From NCBI RefSeq assembly GCF_032085515.1, contig NZ_JASXSX010000001.1:1178001-1242000 (forward strand): a stretch of DNA of 64,000 bases, read 5' to 3'. Shown one piece after another: positions 60,543 to 64,000 of this stretch. Origin of the DNA: Gleimia hominis. Its GTDB lineage: Bacteria > Actinomycetota > Actinomycetes > Actinomycetales > Actinomycetaceae. Position 1 is the first letter of the stretch. Each line of letters starts with the position of its first letter. The position numbers and the translations under genes were made by a program. Below the pieces are notes generated by a model. That model made no database searches. It was not told the DNA's origin and saw only the letters and a list, made by a program, of their open reading frames with translations.

Positions 60543-61741
60543 CTTTTTCCGTATCCCCACGCAGCATCGAACCCGGTCGCGATCTAGCACTGTACATTCA
60601 CGTTCCGTTTTGTACGGTGCGGTGTGGTTATTGCGATTTCAACACGTACACGCGCGGGTTCGGCGCGGGCGCGGATTTGGATTCGTACCACCAATCAGTT
60701 TTGGCCGAAATTGACCTGGCGGCCCGCACCCTTGCCCCTTTTGAGCACCGGCCGGTTTGTTCCATTTTTTTTGGAGGCGGCACCCCGTCTTTACTGGACA
60801 GTAGCCATCTGCAGGTTATTTTGGACTATGTGGCGACGCGCATCCCGGTGGCTGCGGATGCGGAAATTACGCTTGAGGCCAACCCGGATACTGTGGATGC
60901 GCAGCGGTTTGAAAGGATTGCGGCCGCGGGGGTGAACCGGATTTCGATGGGGATGCAGTCGGGGGTCAAACACGTGTTGGACACGTTGGATCGCACGCAT
61001 GATCCGGAGCGTATTCCCAGCCTCGTGCAAGCGGGGCAGCGGGCCGGTTTGGACGTGTCTTTAGATCTGATCTACGGCACCCCGGGGGAGAGCCTGGAGG
61101 ATTGGCAGTGCAGTATAGAAACGGCGCTGGCAGCGCAGCCGGATCACATTTCCACTTACGCCCTGGTGATTGAACCCGGCACTAAGATGGGGCGCCTAGT
61201 GCGCAAGGGGGATTTGCCGCAGCCAGATCCTGATGATGAGGCTGCGAAATACGAGATTGCAGACCGGATGCTCAGCGCTGACGGTTATGCGTGGTACGAG
61301 ATTTCTAACTGGGCGAAACTTGAGCCCGGTGAAACTCGTGGCCAAACCAGCCTCGTGCACGCGTCTGTGCACAACCTCGCGTATTGGAAAAACGCGGACT
61401 GGTGGGGAGTGGGCCCGGGCGCGCACTCTCATTTGGGCACGACCCGATGGTGGAACCGCAAACACCCGCGGGCGTGGGCGGATTCACTAGCGGCCGGAGA
61501 GCCGGCTGCGGGTAGTGAAGAACTAACGGCTGAGGACCAGTTGTTGGAGCGCGTCATGCTCAATATTCGCACCGCAGACGGGTTAGCCCTAACTGAGATT
61601 CCCGCGCCACTGCGCGGGCGCGTACAAGAGCTCGTGGGCGATGGATTACTCGACCCGGCGCAAGTGGAAAACGGCCGCGCAATGTTGACCCTGCGGGGCA
61701 GGCTGTTAGCGGATTACGTAACGCGCGTGCTCACCCCCTAG
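60539..61741 (+). CDS. hemW: Radical SAM heme chaperone HemW
   Basis: 400 residues. The radical SAM cluster is C25-x3-C29-x2-C32 in HVPFCTVRCGYCDFNTY. FFGGGTPSLL near 80 and ISMGMQSG near 140 are the family's SAM-binding strands. HemW inserts heme into respiratory enzymes; it was once called oxygen-independent coproporphyrinogen oxidase. Starts with a GTG in a 4-base overlap with trmB. Confidence 0.94.
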   Translation: MTFSVSPRSIEPGRDLALYIHVPFCTVRCGYCDFNTYTRGFGAGADLDSYHQSVLAEIDLAARTLAPFEHRPVCSIFFGGGTPSLLDSSHLQVILDYVATRIPVAADAEITLEANPDTVDAQRFERIAAAGVNRISMGMQSGVKHVLDTLDRTHDPERIPSLVQAGQRAGLDVSLDLIYGTPGESLEDWQCSIETALAAQPDHISTYALVIEPGTKMGRLVRKGDLPQPDPDDEAAKYEIADRMLSADGYAWYEISNWAKLEPGETRGQTSLVHASVHNLAYWKNADWWGVGPGAHSHLGTTRWWNRKHPRAWADSLAAGEPAAGSEELTAEDQLLERVMLNIRTADGLALTEIPAPLRGRVQELVGDGLLDPAQVENGRAMLTLRGRLLADYVTRVLTP

Positions 61742-61899
61742 CGTGGGCTTCCCCCTAAGTACGAGGTTTTCGCTGCATCCGGGCTTTCCATTGGGCCGGG
61801 GTTGCACAAATTAACGTTGGGTGCGGTCCAGGTGGCGCTACACGCGTGCCTTGCGCGGCCCGGTGCCACCAGAGGCGTGTTACGCGATGCTCAGTTGCG

Positions 61900-62772
61900 C
61901 TACTTAGTGCCCGGTTCGGTAACGAAATCGATCAGTGCTTCCACGCATCCGAGCAGTGGCGCCTCAAGGTCCCGGTAGTCGCGCACTTGAGCGAGAATAG
62001 CTTGCCAGCCCCTGCCCACATCTTCGCGAGTTTCGTGCGCCAACCCAAGTGCTTTTAACGAAGCAGTTTTAATATCCACGCCCCGCGGTACATCCGGCCA
62101 CTGCCGCAACCCAACCCGTTGCGGTTTCACCGCCTGCCACACGTCCACAAACGGGTGCCCGAGCACCAGGACCGCATCGGGCCACCGCTCCATAACCCGC
62201 TTTGCAATCCGGGTTTCCTTCGAGCCAGCAACCAGGTGATCCACCATCACGCCCACCCGCTGGGACCGCGTGGGGCCAAACACCTCAAGAAGATCCTCCA
62301 GGTGGTCGACGCCTTCCAAAAACTCCACTACGACCCCTTCGAAACGCAGGTCGTCCCCCCAGATTTTTTCCACCAATTCCGCATCGTGGCTACCTTCTAC
62401 GTAGATGCGGGAGGCCCTGGCTACGCGCGCCCGTTCCAGGTGCGCGGCGCGGGAACCAGACGCGGTCCGACCCGGCTGCGCCTGCTCTTTCCCCTGCCCA
62501 TTCCTTTTCCCCTGAGGCGGGGTGAGCTCAACCGGTTTCCCATCCACCCAAAAACCCTTCCCAAGCGGGTACGAGCGGAGCCTGCCGCGCCGGTCCTCCA
62601 ACTCAACTAGGTGCACGCCCCCGGATTTCTCTACGCGCACGACCGCGCCCACGAAACCGTCCGCTGGAACCTCAACCACTAGGCCTCGGTCCGCGGGGAG
62701 CGGCTGCGGCGCAATCACCCGAGCGCGATGCGGGTCAGAGCGCAGAACATCGGATCCATAACGGTCAAACAT
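61900..62772 (-). CDS. DUF3097 family protein (actinobacterial)
   Basis: 290 residues from the ATG at 62772; the start MFDRYGSDVLRSDPHR is the usual one for this family and upstream sequence has no support. The N-terminus has GLVVEVPADGFVGAVVRV near 30-47, then a charged linker, and a C-terminal region with IYVEGSHDAELVEKIWGDDL, a Toprim-like acidic pattern (EGxxDA) that suggests nucleic acid handling. The function is unknown. Divergent from hrcA across a 130-bp gap that holds CIRCE. Confidence 0.85.
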   Translation of the reverse strand: MFDRYGSDVLRSDPHRARVIAPQPLPADRGLVVEVPADGFVGAVVRVEKSGGVHLVELEDRRGRLRSYPLGKGFWVDGKPVELTPPQGKRNGQGKEQAQPGRTASGSRAAHLERARVARASRIYVEGSHDAELVEKIWGDDLRFEGVVVEFLEGVDHLEDLLEVFGPTRSQRVGVMVDHLVAGSKETRIAKRVMERWPDAVLVLGHPFVDVWQAVKPQRVGLRQWPDVPRGVDIKTASLKALGLAHETREDVGRGWQAILAQVRDYRDLEAPLLGCVEALIDFVTEPGTK

Positions 62773-62855
62773 AGCCCCTAGACTAATCCATGAGCGATCA
62801 CTGTTAGCGCAAAACTGGCGGCGGCGTTCGCGATCTACTACTGAGCGCGGTAAGG

Positions 62856-62882
62856 TTAGCACTCGGAAGGTAAGAGTGCTAC
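62856..62882 (+). promoter_or_regulatory. CIRCE operator of hrcA
   Basis: TTAGCACTC at 62856-62864, nine bases, then GAGTGCTAC at 62874-62882, which matches the HrcA target TTAGCACTC-N9-GAGTGCTAA except for the last base. It lies 20 bp before the hrcA start. Confidence 0.95.
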
Positions 62883-62902
62883 GCGTTCGGAGGGGGTTGA
62901 CC

Positions 62903-63916
62903 ATGAGCACGCACGCAAGACGGTTAGACGTGCTGCGGGCAATTGTGTCCGACTACGTCTCTACCCGCGAACCAGTAGGCTCCGCGATGCTGGCGCGCAA
63001 ATACGACCTCGGGGTGTCACCCGCAACCATCCGCAACGACATGTCAATCTTGGAAGAAGAAGGCCTAATCTTCCAACCGCACACTTCCGCCGGGCGGATC
63101 CCAACGGTCAAAGGCTACCGGTTGTTCGTAGACCAACTTGCGGAGTTAAAACCACTGTCCGCGCCCGAACGGCGTGCCCTAGAGGTGTTCCTAACGGACG
63201 CCGCAGATATAGACGATGTAGTAGACCGCACCGTGCGCCTCCTCTCGCACCTCACCCGACAAGTCGCGATCGTCCAATACCCCCAGCACGTGAGCGCGAA
63301 CCTCGTGGGCATAGAACTGGTCCCAATTGGGGCGGGCAGACTGCTCGTTATCGTAATTGCAGACGATGGGGAAGTGGCCCAACAGGTAGTTCCCGACTTC
63401 GCGACCGACACCGAACAGATCCACAGACTTCGGGAGCACTTCAACCAGCAGCTGGTGGGCGCTCCACTGGAGCAGGTCGTCGCGCAAACTGACGTGCTAA
63501 ACGACGTAGACGCGCCCCTGCTTCCCGTTGCCACCGCAATCAGCCAAGCCATCGCGGCAGCATCGGATCGTAAAGTAGATGACCGCATAGTAGTGGCCGG
63601 AACCGCTAACCTAGCGCGATCCGGAGTGGATTTTCGCCACACAATAGTGCCAGTATTAGACGCACTAGAAGAACAAGTTGCCCTCCTGCGCCTATTTTCC
63701 GCGCTCCCAGCCGACAACGTCACCGTCTCCCTCGGCCGTGAAAACCAACACGCCGGGCTCAGTGAAACAGCGGTTGTGGCTGGATCTTACGGAGACGAAA
63801 CCACCACCGCGCACCTGGCGGTCGTGGGCCCCCTGCGCATGGACTACCCCGGCGCCATGAACGTGGTGCGCAGTGTCGGACAATACCTGTCACACTTCCT
63901 CAAAAATAAACGGTAA
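62903..63916 (+). CDS. hrcA: Heat-inducible transcription repressor HrcA
   Basis: 337 residues from the ATG at 62903 (GGAGGGGG upstream). An N-terminal winged helix (about 5-70, VSPATIRNDMSILEEEGLI) is followed by the GAF-like core and a dimerisation insert. The C-terminal region has the usual HrcA pattern (VVGPLRMDYPGAMNVV near 312-327). It represses class I heat shock genes through CIRCE and probably autoregulates, since CIRCE lies directly before it. dnaJ follows 15 bases after its stop. Confidence 0.96.
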   Translation: MSTHARRLDVLRAIVSDYVSTREPVGSAMLARKYDLGVSPATIRNDMSILEEEGLIFQPHTSAGRIPTVKGYRLFVDQLAELKPLSAPERRALEVFLTDAADIDDVVDRTVRLLSHLTRQVAIVQYPQHVSANLVGIELVPIGAGRLLVIVIADDGEVAQQVVPDFATDTEQIHRLREHFNQQLVGAPLEQVVAQTDVLNDVDAPLLPVATAISQAIAAASDRKVDDRIVVAGTANLARSGVDFRHTIVPVLDALEEQVALLRLFSALPADNVTVSLGRENQHAGLSETAVVAGSYGDETTTAHLAVVGPLRMDYPGAMNVVRSVGQYLSHFLKNKR

Positions 63917-63931
63917 GCAAGGATTAACTTA

Positions 63932-64000
63932 ATGAACGAAGACTATTACGAAATATTAGGTGTCTCGCGGACCGCATCCACCGAGGAGATCAAGAAGGCC
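63932..64000 (+). CDS. dnaJ: Chaperone DnaJ, N-terminal fragment (runs off the right edge)
   Basis: The first 23 codons (MNEDYYEILGVSRTASTEEI) are the J domain start: DYYEILGVxxxAxxxEIKKA is the helix I-II pattern. The frame is open to the window end. It lies 15 bases after hrcA, the common actinobacterial hrcA-dnaJ2 pair, and should be controlled by the same CIRCE site. Confidence 0.9.
   Translation, partial: MNEDYYEILGVSRTASTEEIKKA

Overview
The window is a stretch of actinobacterial chromosome with moderately high GC, most likely from the Actinomycetaceae. Evidence for this is gene order typical of Actinobacteria: tig-clpP1-clpP2-clpX, comEA-comEC-holA-rpsT-lepA-hemW-DUF3097-hrcA-dnaJ, and etfB-etfA-cysteine desulfurase-mnmA. 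A stand-alone oligoribonuclease, a DUF3097 protein, a CIRCE site at hrcA and a cysteine-free L32 of the actinobacterial type agree. No phage, IS element, integrase or CRISPR array was seen. It reads as core genome, partial at both ends (glgX on the left, dnaJ on the right).

Layout. 1-9000: glgX (partial), electron transfer flavoprotein, sulfur transfer and tRNA thiolation (csd, mnmA), tRNA-Leu, bcp, an orphan antitoxin-like regulator, two identical tRNA-Lys genes, VKOR, HIT protein, dps. 9200-18240: leuS, a GH13 glucosidase, a Nei-type glycosylase, GNAT, cysE, cysK, a YigZ-like protein, rpmF. 18400-24120: a divergent GIY-YIG-like protein, ettA, an SSB paralogue, orn, tRNA-Arg, tesB. 24290-32360: two free PTS EIIB domains, malQ, EIIA (crr), pepN, pepO. 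32460-36300: two small secreted proteins of unknown function next to an AT-rich gap, tRNA-Gly, tRNA-Pro, a TauE/SafE transporter with a repeat-built tail, an SDR. 36770-44450: tig, clpP1, clpP2, clpX, chorismate mutase, AEC transporter, fadD. 44470-50830: valS, trpA, trpB, proC. 50950-64000: competence genes, AKR, holA, rpsT, two unknown membrane proteins (one with an in-frame stop), lepA, trmB, hemW, DUF3097, hrcA, dnaJ.

Themes. glgX, the GH13 enzyme, malQ and the PTS EIIA/EIIB proteins point to glycogen/maltodextrin and PTS sugar use. tig, ClpP1P2X, PepN/PepO, HrcA and DnaJ form a protein-quality set, with a CIRCE operator and a ClgR-like box visible.

Two observations stand out. First, many intergenic regions carry short, degenerate tandem repeats, each with its own sequence. 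In several places the unit includes the stop codon of the preceding gene (fadD, trpA, proC, orn, the 56024 gene, the 18439 gene), and in the TauE/SafE gene an in-frame 54-bp unit builds the C-terminus. Second, TrpA has replaced both catalytic acids of the alpha subunit (Glu49 to Gln, Asp60 to Glu), while its partner TrpB looks intact.
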